Shown here piece after piece: positions 12,194 through 23,513 of a stretch of DNA of 64,000 nucleotides (position 1 is its first letter; each line of letters begins with the position of its first letter). Both the position numbers and the translations under genes were made by a program. This DNA comes from Diabrotica undecimpunctata. Taxonomy: Eukaryota; Arthropoda; Insecta; Coleoptera; Chrysomelidae. The stretch is taken from NCBI RefSeq assembly GCF_040954645.1, contig NC_092809.1, forward strand, positions 66,898,141-66,962,140, written 5' to 3'. The notes below the pieces were generated by a model that was given only the letters and a program-made list of their open reading frames with translations, did no database searches and had not been told where the DNA came from.

Positions 12194-14539
12194 GTATACT
12201 GAAAAATACTTCGAGACTGAAGTACTATTTCATTTAAATTTATAGAAAAATTAATGCCCTGTTTTAATTTTTATTTGTTTAATTTGTTAAGACAGAGAAT
12301 TTTCGAATTAGCACAAATTATTTTAGTAATTTTAAACACAAAATTAATATCAAAATAGCTAACAAAATTCCTAAACCAGATCAAAATTTCTAATAAAATG
12401 ACCCCTAAATAGGGTCAAAAATGAAGTGAGTATAATCTAAATAGTCTAATTCCATTGTGTCGTATATAAATATGTTACAACCAATATTTTATATAATTTT
12501 ATATAAAATTCAAAAGTCACAGTATAAATTGGATATTTAATCCGCTTAACCATAGGAGCGAACTAGTATACGGTCTTTGTAGCTAGTATATAATTAAAAG
12601 GTTTTTTTGACCTCATGAGCGAAATACTGTGTTTCGCTTTCGTCCACCACTAAAGTAAACAATTTTGAACAAATTTCGATGTAATTGTTTGATAAAACAC
12701 GTTTAAAGCTTTAAAATGACAATTCATGAATGTTGTTTTTCTAATTTGGTGCTTAGAAAACTGTAAATAACCTAAGAATTATTAATTTATAAAATAAATT
12801 AAACCTAATAAATTCTAACAAACGTTGTAATAATGAACCGAATCTAGTTATTGCGTGCAAAGTCAGGTGTTTAGTGTTAAAATCCGATTAAAATTTTAGA
12901 GTTTTTTATCAATTACTTTAAAAGATATTCAATTTGTTTCTCTTAAACAACTTTTTTTTGCAACAGCGTAAGTCTGAAAATACAACGATTCTACGGTTAG
13001 CATAAGCAAAAGAGAGAGTTATACTAAAAAGAATTTAAAAAACTTAATTGTAAAAGTATTGCAATTTTTTGCTTATAAACAATTTAAAAACCTTTTTGGC
13101 TATTGCACTGGGAAAAATGATTCTTTTTATTCGAAAAGCTGGTAATTTCTTTACAAACAAAATTTACCAGTTCAAATGCCTTTTTTGCTTCATGTAAAAT
13201 ATTCAGATTGCATTAAAAAACAAACAACTCGTTTAATTCATCCAGTTTTAGTTCACATATGTATTCACCATTCAACTAAAATGTGAGATTGCTTGTTATG
13301 AAAGCCTTAAAATTGAATAAAGGATATAAAACTGCTCTGGATTCATAAAGGAAGGTCCTTTATAAGAACATAATTTTTTTAGGTCGTAAAACGGATGGCA
13401 TTTTACCCTTTCCTTTCCCTTTCTGTAATAAATGTGGTCCTGCCTAAAATCCAGGATCATACTTGCTGGTTTGATAGTGATAATATAAGGGAAAACTATT
13501 ATAAATTTTATGAGAGCCACATAAAAAGATAAAGATGATGACAACGCAATATATTATAGTATTTACGTTGTTATGGAGCTGATTTGCTTATTTATTAAAT
13601 ATGTTTGTAAGTTTATTCTCTTTTTAGTTCTAAATAATAGTATAAAAAATGCTAGATGGGGTAAAGGAAAAGGGATGCTAGGTACATGTAGTTGGGAAAC
13701 AATTTTATTAATAAAGAATATATAATAATAAAAGAAACAAGAAAATGATTTGTGCGAAATCTAAATGGCGAGATCAAATAAAAGCCGCATTTGACGATTA
13801 TCATATATACCAGTCGAAGAAACAAGGAAAAGTTTATACAAAAAGGAGAAATCGGAGATTTAGACAGAATATTTCTAGATAGTAAACGAATAGACAAAAA
13901 ACTAGGACATAAAAAAATATAAAATAAATACGAAATGTTAAATACACCTACTGAGAAAAGTGGTAACTTCGTAAAGCAAGAGTTTTACAAAACACTTTAC
14001 AAGAAAATCCCGAAAAAGCATCAAAACAACAAGTCAATAAGTTTATATTTTCGCGAACAATAAAGATCAAGAAATACATTGCATTTTTAGATTGATGTTA
14101 TAGAATAAAAATCGCGGATATTCCGACAAATGGACCCCGATTAGTTAGTAACTGCATTTGGACAGAAATGAAGGAAACCAAATTAATACTGATAGTACCA
14201 AGTACTGATCGAAATACATATATAAACTATCCATATCTATATGCTTTATACATATATAAAGCAAATGTAAATTGCTTTATATGGTGTCTCCGTACTAAAC
14301 TTCGTTTTATATCCAATTTCCGCACAGGTTTAAATAAAATCTTTTTTGGTTTTTCCAATGTTTTTCGTTAATTTAAAAATCTCCCGTTACTTATACAAGT
14401 CTATATTTCTTATACATACCTTGCTCGTTGACAGTTATCCTTTAGCGATATATACTTAGCCTGATAACTGTATAATGAACCTAGCATTAGCTACTTCGTA
14501 AGATTCATTAGAGTTAAGTTAAGCATGAAACATGTGCCT
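12194..14539. other. No gene recognised
   Basis: AT-rich DNA. Minus frames 13,296-13,544 and 13,652-13,897 lack domains. About 13,900-14,160 has a lysine-rich reading reminiscent of LINE linker sequence, but no diagnostic motif, so it is not called. Confidence 0.45.
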
Positions 14540-15770
14540 ATCTTCTAGATGTTGGCGACCACATTGACCCATCTTATTCTATTCACAGCAGCTCGAAATA
14601 GTCTATATATAGGCTCGAAATATCTGTGGACGTTAGACCAGTCCACTTCCTAAGATAGGCCAGCCAGGATGTACGTCTACGTCCAGGGCCTCTCTTACCA
14701 TCAATCTTGCCCTGTAGAATCAACTGTAGATATCGGTATTTATTGTTACGCATGATGTGACCGAAGTAAGCCAATTTTCTGGTCTTTACGGTGTTAATAA
14801 TTTCTTTGTCTTTTCTTAGCGTCTGGAGAATAGTTATGTTACTTGTGTGATGTATATATGAGACCCTCAACATACGTCGGTAGCACCTTCAAATGCCTCT
14901 AATCGTTTTATGGCATCTTTTGTAAGGCTCCAGCTTTCTACTTCATAGAGGAGGACACTAAAGACGTAACATCTATGAATTCTTATGCGTGTATTGATAC
15001 TTAAAAATAAGTTGCAGATAATCTTCCCAAGGCTGTTGAAAGAACTTCTGGCTTTTTCAATACGAGTTTTTATTTCATAGCTGTGATCCCAACTATCCTT
15101 AATATTGCAGCCCAAATAGCATATTTTTTCCACACTTTCTAAAGGTGTAGTATCGCCTATTGTAATTTGGGCGTTTATGTTGGTGTTCTTACTAATGATC
15201 ATTATTTTTGTCTTCTTGCAATTTACTTTTAGGCCGTATTTGTTACATGTTTTTACAACGATATTCATCATCTTTTAGAGCCACTGAACACTACCTGCCA
15301 ACAACACTGTATCGTCTGCATATCTAATATTGTTTATAAGTTGGTCATTTACAGCAATCTCTTCTTCTGATTCGTCCAAGGCCACTTTAAAGATGTTTTT
15401 AGAGTATATGTTAAATAGTTTCTGTGACAATATGCAACCCTGTCTAACTCCGTTTTCGACTGTGAAGATCTCGGGCAGTTCATTTTCTAATCCCACTGTT
15501 GCTTTTTGTTGGAGATATAAGTTTGAGATCAGTCTTAGAACCTGACCATCGAGTCCTGATGTTTCTAGGATATCGATTAGTTTCCCATGTGGGACTTTAT
15601 CAAATGCCTTCTCGAAATCAATGAAACATGCATACACATTTCAGTTGACATCCCTGGCTCTCTGTATTAGAACTTGCAAACTAAAAAGTTCTTCCCTCGT
15701 TCGGGGTCCTGCTCTGAAACCAAATTGAACTTCACTCAGGTGTTCTTCTAATTTGGTGTATATGCGGTGG
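14540..15770 (-). pseudogene. LINE reverse transcriptase and C-terminal region, 5'-truncated
   Basis: Minus-strand order from 15,770: QFGFRAGPRTREELFSLQVL, a stop, then an intact stretch from 15,637 with ACFIDFEKAFDKVPHGKL (first catalytic D), NGVRQGCILSQKLFNIY and IRYADDTVLLAG (YADD present). After a break near 15,272 the thumb and tail follow: NCKKTKIMIISKN, EKICYLGCNIK, AYFGHIMRNNKYR, QGKIDGKRGPGRRRTSWLAY. All motifs are in the right order, with only a few stops or frameshifts, so decay is moderate. The RGPGRRRTSWL tail matches the fragment at 42,540-42,897. The 5' end, with endonuclease and ORF1, is missing. Confidence 0.88.
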
Positions 15771-17530
15771 GAAACATGTGATGGGAATGGATAATGACAG
15801 TATATCAAAGATGGTAAAAGGAGTCAAAATTTAATAGCGTCCAAGATTATCTCAGAAAAATACGAGTACATGAGAAGCAAAAAAATGCCAGGAAAATTTT
15901 CGATGACGAATTGTAACGTTTTAATTTTTCTAGTAATAACTGCCCATACATTTTGAATATGCTGTACTTGGTGAGTTTAACTCGTAGACTGGTTTTTATT
16001 GAGTATAACTACACCGTATTCTTAGTTTCCCTATAATTAATTTCGTATGTGTTTAATGTAGTTAAAAAGTACGTAGTACTTCTGTTATGTAACCAATTTT
16101 GTATTATGACTACAGACGCACTTTCTTTTTTGAAGTTCCTGATGACTGCTGACGTTAAGTAATTAGTCCCTTAAATACATTTTTGTGGCTATAAGTTTTT
16201 TTTTTAATTTTGTCCCTTCTCGTTTGATCATAAATTATACAAAGAATTTATCTTTGTGTGGTTCTATAGAAGCTACCTCAGTATATGTTATCACCTCTCC
16301 TGCTTTATTGTTTCTTTTTTGCCGACCAGATAACATTGGATTTCGATCTGAGTATGAGGGTCGTACCTGCCTTATTTTTCTTCAGCACACACTATCTTTT
16401 GGCTTATACTACTTGAGTCACATGTCACACAGACAAAGATTTGTGTATAATTTAGATATTTTGCGACTGAATTCTCATTTATTTTGTTTATTATAAATTT
16501 ATATTTTTTATTGAGTATACTACATTGTATAATTTAGATAATTTACCACTAAATTGGCATTTATTTCGTTCATTATGAGGTTAATTATTTTACTATGTAG
16601 TATGAGTATATTACGAGTATGATTTAGAACCATAAAGCTTTTTCAGTTGAAAAATTGTAGTCCATACCCATCATTTTCTGTTTTTAAAAATTTAAATAGT
16701 AAATACTTTATTTGCTTTTTTGAATAATCACTTATTTTTATTGGCTCGGGTGACCGCAATCTACTTAGCTACTCGTAAATTGTCATCTGGCCATATTTAT
16801 TTTTAACAACCTAATGACTAAATACAGTTTTATTTTGAATTTTTTTTATGGGTCTATTTTATTGACTATTGTTTTCTGCTTTATATAGGTAAGCATGTTA
16901 ATATTAATAGTTTGTGTTGAGCAATAATTTTATATATTTTAACGAATTTGAGTCTTTTTTAATTCTCTGGTTTTATTAAGTTTTATTGGAACCATAATTA
17001 TCTTTATGCTTAAATTTTTTCCAGCATTTAGTATTTCCCTTTTTCTTTTTGGTTAAACTGATATCTTTCTATTATTCATATTCATACCCACTCCCACTGA
17101 CGTCCCGATAATGAGCAACGATTCCTTCATATTATTATGACCAACTTATTGTGTTGAAGTCCTTTTTAGCCATTACAGAATTAAGTGAAGTCCGAATGCA
17201 AGCTTATTGAAAGCTGCTGGGCGATTTTAGAAACAACCTCTTATTCCGAGAATACATCTACAGTTCGCCCTTGCAAAACATCATCTTTTGCACTATTTAC
17301 ATAGAGAAAAGACATTAAAATGTATATAATTCGCCATCGAACCAGAGTTTCGAAGTTTCCTGAATTCTGGTTATTTCATATATAGGACGTTACTATAGTA
17401 TATAGGTATGTTATGTTACGTGTAGATATATTGGGATAATGTTGAAGTTATAATACGGATTTACCAGGGCGTAAAGTCACTATATACTATCATATAAGAT
17501 AGACACATGTTCAGAATTATGTTGTTCTAT
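15771..17530. other. No gene recognised; AT-rich
   Basis: One 103-codon plus frame (16,185-16,496) shows no domain or splice context. Nothing else stands out. Confidence 0.45.
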
Positions 17531-17680
17531 TAGAGTGTCCCAGATTCTGTATGTGATCAAAATATTTAATTTATTTTTACTGGTACCATTGAGCTAAAAC
17601 TTTTTGTGACTTTATTCTTTTACGGGATTTTTTACTTCACAAATAACCGAATTGATGTTAATTGAGTTTGGGACATCCTG
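17531..17680. mobile_element. Short MITE-like element, about 150 bp
   Basis: The left end tagagtgtcccagattc and the right end gagtttgggacatcctg are imperfect inverted copies sharing the core TGTCCCA. The left end is preceded by a TA-containing context. The size and GTGTCCCA-type ends resemble small mariner-derived elements of insects. The interior is non-coding. The ends differ at several positions, so this is an old or only suggestive case. Confidence 0.45.
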
Positions 17681-17689
17681 TGTGTAATG

Positions 17690-19914
17690 GTACCATATTG
17701 ATATTAAGTAAGGAATGCGTTTATTATTAATCTTACATAAATGCCAACAGTTTTGTTTCGAATGTAAATTAGTAGTCACCTGTCGTGTTAATACTGAATT
17801 TATAGGCGTACAGCGGTCATTATTTTTGTTGTTTAAATGGTACTAGATATTTAAATTAATCAACGAAAACGGACACAGCTTCGTATGAAATATAGTCAAA
17901 CTTAAGTATTAATTTATGTTTAAGAGCCAGTATGAAAAGAACAAATGATTGTTTAGAGTTTTCGTAACATTTTTACTTTTACAACTTATTTCATAATTTA
18001 AATGTATTTGTCATGATTTTAAATGGTACTTTTATATGTTATATGATATTTAATAACATTGGTTTTCCGTTACTTACTTCTTATGAACTTATGATTTATT
18101 AAACTCAATTATAATACTGTTTATTTTAATAAATCTTTTTCTAAAATTTTATAATTAAAATAATGAATTATGAAACACGTAAATAGTGAAAAATCAGCAG
18201 TATATACTTAATAAAAATTATTTTGGAGTAGTAAGTTATTCACATATTGGCTGCTAAGTAGCATACAACGGTTTGCTTGCTTGGGTGTCACAGGTGCCAC
18301 AAAATGCCCTAGAGATGCGTTAGAGATATTACTAAACTAACCACCGTTCTAACTTAGGCAAAACAAGGCTGTATTGGGAGATAAACGGTGACCCCTGGCA
18401 TGGCATGCATGTGGACCGAATGGTCCAAAGGTATAGCTTGGATAAACATTTTAATACATAAGAGTAAATACTGGGAAACGGATCTGTCAGTAATGGCAAA
18501 CTCCAGTTAATATACAGACGTCCAAAATCTATGAAGTATTTGATGAAGAATCTTTGTCAAAAAGAAAAACAGAACAAAAAAACTTACAGTTTGTCCAGCT
18601 TTTTCCAAAAACTTAGAACTGCAAAAACACTTTTTATCAGCATTACTGTAACTCAGATCTCTGAAGAATAACTTGCGTGGTACAAATACATGTATTGCTT
18701 ACTGGAACCAAACCACATTACTGCCAAAGATTACTTGATCTCCAAAAGATGTTTTAGAACCCTCAAACAATAAACAAAAACTCGTACTGGCTGAAAAACC
18801 GGTACCGCTCTTACCAAACCGCTATGTTTGATCCACTTTCCACAATCTCATGATTTCCACTTAGCGAGCGATTGGTTGAATTCGGAGGAATATGCCAGTG
18901 CATTTAGTAATGTGTAAAGAGACACTTATTGTGTTTATCTGTTAAACAATTTAAAGAGAAGGCGGTTGCTTTTATATAGAGCAACTAAAACTGTACAAAT
19001 AAACACTTACTTAACTTATATTCTTATACAGAATGGGATATAAAATACGTGAATTAAAACTTTATATATTATTTTATTCGTAGCAAATCATAATCATCTT
19101 CGAAGCAGCTCTAAAAGTTGTATACAGGTTTATTCAAAACTTATGTGGGACTGATGAATAGCCTCTTCATTAAACTAACATATCTTAATAATGAAATAGT
19201 TAATCAGATGCTAAATAGAAAATATTAGTAACCAATTATTTACTCAATACACACTACACAACAGTTACAAAAACCCTACTTTTGAGAATAGAATTAAGAA
19301 AACAGATTGAGAAATAAAAAACGACTGTTGCAGTATTGACAAAAAGAATAACTCTGGTGCACTATTTCTAATAGAACACCCTATATTCTACTAGTTCATT
19401 TAAATTAAACCTAACCTCAATTTCCACATAATCTCAATTTTTTAAACAGAGAATGGGAAAATCATTTGTTCTGCGCATTAGGTTTAATTGCTATACAAAC
19501 ACACGACCGAAGTAGCAATAAACGATGAATTAATCGTAGATTCACAGAAAATTCAATCGATAAACAAATAGCGCTACCGAATCATTGCTTTCTGTGAAAA
19601 TAAACTGTATTTTAATTGGTTTTGCATTAACCAGAAACCATCAAAAAATAGAATAATAGAAAGATATTAAATGCTGTTGTTGAGGTTAACCCAATCGTGA
19701 CTTTTGTATCACATTTACATCGGTCAACAGTCATTTTAAAACAGCTGATTCTTTGAATGGCAATTTTAGTTGAAATATACAATATACCTACAATTATTAT
19801 TTTGCATCTTCTCAGTTCCGTTATAATATGCTTTAATTTTTTAACTTAATAACTTTATATAAAAATATTTCTTTGTTGCATTTTTAATTTATCTAATAAT
19901 ATTTATTGTTTCAG
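17690..19914. other. AT-rich DNA, inferred upstream intron of the DOMON gene
   Basis: It ends at 19,913-19,914 in a good splice acceptor (pyrimidine tract then ttgtttcag). A less AT-rich patch at about 18,240-18,500 looks like repeat sequence, but I recognise no family. Because the exon downstream begins in 5' untranslated sequence, a non-coding first exon should lie upstream, possibly outside this window. Confidence 0.4.
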
Positions 19915-20217
19915 GAATGTCTTTGGCTTTCTAAATCCTTTCCATCTTTAACCATGGATGCCATACAGCGAGTAGTTTCAGTGTTCTTAGTGTTGTGCTT
20001 TGTGAACGTATCTGAATGCGCGAGATGGGCTCATTCAGTCTACCTTAGTCCCGACTATCGGTTACTCTGGTCGTTAGGTCCTGGACCTCAAGATATCACA
20101 TTCGAAGTGCAAGTCAGGACGCTCGGGTATGTTGGTTTTGGGTTTTCCAAGGATGGAAGAATGGCTGGATCCGATATGGTTATTGGATGGGTGGATCATA
20201 AGCAGGTGTACTTTCAG
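19915..20217 (+). CDS. First coding exon of a DOMON-domain, DBH-like monooxygenase (MOXD1-like) gene
   Basis: The exon runs from the acceptor AG at 19,913-19,914 to a donor cag|gtaagag at 20,217/20,218. The chosen start is the ATG at 19,954-19,956 in the context accATGg; the in-frame ATG further upstream lies before the acceptor and is intronic. The 88 codons (phase 0 at the donor) begin with a hydrophobic signal peptide, RVVSVFLVLCFVNVSEC, then a DOMON domain start: YLSPDYRLLWSLGPG, DITFEVQVRTLGYVGFGFS, GRMAGSDMVIGWVD. This pattern is typical of the DOMON part of dopamine beta-monooxygenase relatives, closest in style to MOXD1-like proteins. These are secreted or ER-luminal, copper-dependent enzymes; the Cu2 monooxygenase domains would be on later exons, none of which I can find in the following 44 kb. 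The exact paralogue and substrate are unknown. Confidence 0.88.
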
Positions 20218-21040
20218 GTAAGAGTTATTATTTTTTAATATTTATTCCCGAAATAGTATGTTTTTTCTATACTGAAAAAATGTAGAAACCAATAGAAAAT
20301 GAGAAAGAGAGCTAGACGACAATCTAGAAAAAAGAAAGCAGATAAAGCAAAGAAAAGAAAGTTAAAAATAATTATTGATTCTTATTACTTCGTTTATGTT
20401 GACTTCTACTTTAGTCCATTTATTTTTTTGAGTTCGAATCAAGTATCGAAACAAAACTGACGTGTTGGCTCTCCGTGTTTACACTCAGTTTTTCAGTACT
20501 ATAAATAAATGTCAATAATAAATTATTAAAATGGATAAGAGGCATCGCTTCCGAACTTTTTCCCAGCTTTTTTCTCGTGTTATTAATAAAATCGAAAATA
20601 ATAAAATAGCAATTAGTGATAAAGTTCAGTCAATGGAATAAAAAACGTATATCAGATTTTCGACTTGTTAGTCTGAGTAAGTACCTAGTTAATTCTTATT
20701 TGATAAATATTTGTCAAATCACTTAGTAGGTATTTGTGCTAATGAGAATATGATGATCAGAATATTAAAATTTATGGGTATATGCAGCAGTCTCTACTTC
20801 GAATGAAGTGCTGCTAGTTCAACAAAACCAAGCTTTGTTCAACGAAAATCAAGCCCGCAGTCAAAATGAGCAGGCATTGTAGAATGCTTGGAGGAATGAA
20901 AAATAATTAAGAGAAGAATTATAATTCACTATTAAACAGCTTCAAATACAATTTAAAATAATCCAAAATAAAATATGTAGAACCAATTGAGCAGAGCAGT
21001 AAAAAAGGCCAAACCGAATATCATACAGATGAAGAAAAAC
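20218..21040. other. Start of a long intron of the DOMON gene
   Basis: It begins with the donor gtaagag. The content is AT-rich without coding signal. If the gene's second coding exon lies beyond 64 kb, all downstream transposons here are intronic. Confidence 0.5.
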
Positions 21041-21235
21041 TAAGCAAAAAGGCAGATTGGATTGGGATTATCATTATCATTCTGGCTTTACAACGTGGGT
21101 CTGTGGGTGCGTGGGTCCTAGCCTCCTCAAGAATTTCTCTCCAGTCGTCCCTATTCGTCGCCTTTCTTCGCCAAGTACGTATTCCCATATTTCTATAAAG
21201 TTGAATGTAGAGTACAAATTCAGAGGGACTGTCTG
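21041..21235 (-). pseudogene. RTE-like LINE 3' end fragment with ATGATA tail
   Basis: The minus strand reads TWRRKATNRDDWREILEEAR and then THAPTDPRCKA, a typical end of RTE-type ORF2 (W..xAxDRxxWRxxxxEA), followed by tail repeats rich in ATGATAATGATAAT. The fragment is under 200 bp, so it is a strongly 5'-truncated insertion. Confidence 0.65.
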
Positions 21236-21249
21236 AACCTTTTAAAACA

Positions 21250-22080
21250 AATAACATGCTGCGCCAGGGAGACCCTCTCTACTATATACTGATCAACCTG
21301 GCTCTGGAAAAAGTAATATGTATGTCACAAATCACAACAACTGGTTCAGTATATAATAAATCAGTAAAAATCTTGGCATATGCTGATGCTATCAATATTG
21401 TTGGGAGAATGGAAAACGATGTACGAGAATCAGCTACAAAAATGGGTTTAATAATAACAAAACAAAGTATATGAAAATAAGCACGCAACCACAAATCCTA
21501 CGACCACTTGTTATAGAAAACAACGTCATCGAAGCAATGAACGAATTTGTATACCTGGAAGAGCTCCTTAACACTAAAAATAATACTACCGCAGAGATAA
21601 ACCGCAGAATTTGCACGGCCAACAGATGCTATTATGGGCTCAAGCTCCTCCTTAAATCCACAATTATATCGAAAAATACAAAAATAAAACTTTATAAAAC
21701 ATATGGTTCAAAGACCTGGACTCGAACAAAAAATAATGAAAACAAGTTAGGATGTTTCGAAAGAAAAGTACTAAGGCGAATCTATGGAGCAGTGTATGAC
21801 AATGAAGTGTGGAGAAGACAATACAATTTCGAACTTTATAAAATATACCAGGAACCTCATATCGTAAAACATATTAAGATAGGACGTCTGAGGTAGTAAG
21901 GACATGTTATCCGGATGGAACAAAATGACCCAGTTAAAAAAACGCCTCTTGCTGGATCCATTGGTCAGAGAAGAAGAGAAATGGATTAGGATTAGAAACT
22001 CAAGAAAAAGAAGAAAAGCTAGGAACTCCCCCCTGAAACTAACACCAAAAGTAATAAACTGCAACCGGTTAATATAAAAC
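21250..22080 (+). pseudogene. RTE-like LINE RT, thumb and C-terminal fragment with damaged catalytic box
   Basis: The plus strand begins inside the RT at LRQGDPLYYILINLALEKV, then KILAYADAINIVGRM (usual YADDI; the second catalytic D is A), a frame break at 21,471, then FVYLEELLNTKNN, AEINRRICTANRCYYGLK, RKVLRRIYGAVYDNEVWRRQ, ELYKIYQEPHIVKHIK and IGRLR. After a stop it continues as GHVIRMEQNDPVKKTPLAG and GQRRRE. All order and spacing fit an insect RTE-like ORF2 lacking everything 5' of the RT palm. The D-to-A change and stops make it inactive. Confidence 0.85.
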
Positions 22081-22169
22081 CTTCCCCAATTTTAATTAAT
22101 AAAGGACAAAATATGACGAATTGTCAAATTATTTACATAAAAACAAGATAAAATTCCAGACAATCGTGT

Positions 22170-22365
22170 TGCCGGAGGAGATATGAAAATCAACGTCACT
22201 AACTCAGGAGCATTAAGGAGTCTTACTACAGTCTTAAACAATATGGATATGGCATGGTTCGAAAGCAAACAGTCAAGACCTATCAAGGTAGTTGCAAGAA
22301 AATTACACCATTCTTGCAAAGCTGAACGAATTTTAGAAGATATAAAGAACAAAGACTTTAATATA
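22170..22365 (+). pseudogene. Jockey-like LINE ORF1 (Gag-like), left part
   Basis: Reads NVTNSGALRSLTTVLNNMDM, then QSRPIKVVARKLHHSCKAER and ILEDIKNKDFNI. This resembles the region before the zinc knuckles of Jockey-type ORF1 proteins (PLRVVIRGLHxxTxxEEIxxEL), an RNA-binding nucleocapsid-like protein. The reading is cut by the LINE insertion that follows and resumes at 22,868. Confidence 0.6.
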
Positions 22366-22853
22366 TATATATATATATATCGGTTTCAAAACGTCTTGCG
22401 TCGTTGTCCGATGCCTAATTTCCACGAATTTCTATCATTCCATTGTTCTTCGGTCAAGTCTCGGGAGCTCATTGCCTTTGTTATTCCCTCCTTCCATGTT
22501 CTTTTTGGTCTTCCTCGTTTCTTACGATTTGGTGGTATCCATTTCATGGCGATTTTCGGTAGTCTTGTTTCTGGCATTCTTTGAACATGGCCATACCATA
22601 TAAGTTGTTTCCTTTCTATGTCTGTTGCCAGTGATCCATCTACCCCCATCCTATTTCTTATTTCATCGTTTCTAATTCTGTCTGCTCTAGATATTCGAAG
22701 TGATCGTCTAAATACATCCATTTCTGTTGCTTCGAGTTTTCTTTTATTGCTTTCTGTTAGTCTCCATGTCTCTGTACCATAGGTTAAGCTGGTTTTTATG
22801 AGAGATTCATAAATATTGTATTTTCGTCTTTTACCAATTTCTGAGCTCCAAAG
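22366..22853 (-). mobile_element. 5'-truncated LINE insertion with (TA)n tail and 14-bp target duplication
   Basis: An uninterrupted minus frame (22,721-22,386) encodes a LINE ORF2 tail: MDVFRRSLRISRADRIRN, ERKQLIWYGHVQRM, NRKKRGRPKRTWKEGITKAM. Codons continue upstream to about 22,850. The 3' tail on the minus strand is a pure TA run (22,366-22,380). The sequence aagactttaatata occurs exactly at 22,352-22,365 and again at 22,854-22,867, so the insertion limits are precise. The open frame and exact duplication point to a fairly young insertion. Confidence 0.88.
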
Positions 22854-22867
22854 AAGACTTTAATATA

Positions 22868-23190
22868 CTGGAGGTAAATTAAATATTAACCAAGAAAGAT
22901 AAAACGCCGCTTCCAATTTTTACTTTAACCTTTGATAAAGATGAAGATATCAAAAAACTCTATGTACCTATGTCTTAAACCAACAGAAGTTTCTGTTGAA
23001 GCTGTCTTACAATGTAAAACTTTGTTCAGCAACTAGATTCTTCACTGTACTATTCTAATAAACAGTATAGTAAAGAATGTGAAGCATATATCTAAGAACT
23101 GAAGGAAAACACACTTATGCACCACTTAAGTTCATAATAGCCATACTGGTCTCCAACCTTAGTAGAGATGGTAAATGAACTAGCACTAAT
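22868..23190 (+). pseudogene. Jockey-like LINE ORF1, right part
   Basis: Continues the interrupted ORF1: TKKDKTPLPIFTLTFDKDED then IKKLY, matching the TKxPLPLFxVxLxP motif, followed across frame breaks by residual Cys/His-rich codons (VLQC..., VKNVKHIS) where the zinc knuckles should be. Removing the 22,366-22,853 insertion restores the order of motifs. Confidence 0.55.
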
Positions 23191-23301
23191 TTCAATAACT
23201 ACTGAAGGTCGATTACTCTTTTTTATAACTATATAAGGGACAATAGTACAATATTAATATACTAACATGGAAAATAAAAGAAAAGAGAGAAAGAGGGAAC
23301 A

Positions 23302-23306
23302 GTACC
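23302..23306. repeat. Candidate left 5-bp target duplication of the BEL/Pao element
   Basis: gtacc directly precedes TGTTCC, the presumed 5' LTR start. The same 5-mer directly follows the CA that I take as the 3' LTR end. BEL/Pao elements normally duplicate 4-6 bp. A chance match is not excluded. Confidence 0.5.
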
Positions 23307-23513
23307 TGTTCCAGAAATGAACATAATTGTTTATTATACAGATTGTCTCACAGCCCGCTCTCACGAATAATATTTGTTTATCACTCTAGTAAAAATACTC
23401 TATTAAAATTAAAATCGCGTCTTAGTTAAAAAAGACATTTACACTAAACAAAATCATTCACTCTTATTTCTCGCTCAGCATATATTTGCAAATAAATTCA
23501 CTTTAAATAAAAA
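23307..23513 (+). mobile_element. BEL/Pao 5' terminus and leader; 5' LTR apparently mostly missing
   Basis: It starts with tgttccagaaatgaacata, a 19-bp identity with the 3' LTR start. After that the sequence does not match the 3' LTR, and only 207 bp separate this point from the polyprotein start. Since the candidate 3' LTR is about 600 bp, the 5' LTR has probably lost most of its length. I could not identify a primer-binding site. Confidence 0.5.

Noticed and set aside
19147..19175. ctgatgaatagcctcttcattaaac as a third hammerhead
   Set aside because: It has CTGATGA, but no GAAA core in the right place, no G-C-closed stem II and no matching stem I.
23330..23513. Full-length 5' LTR of the BEL/Pao element hidden in this interval
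   Set aside because: Comparison by eye with 29,147-29,748 shows no matching sequence beyond the first 19 bp.
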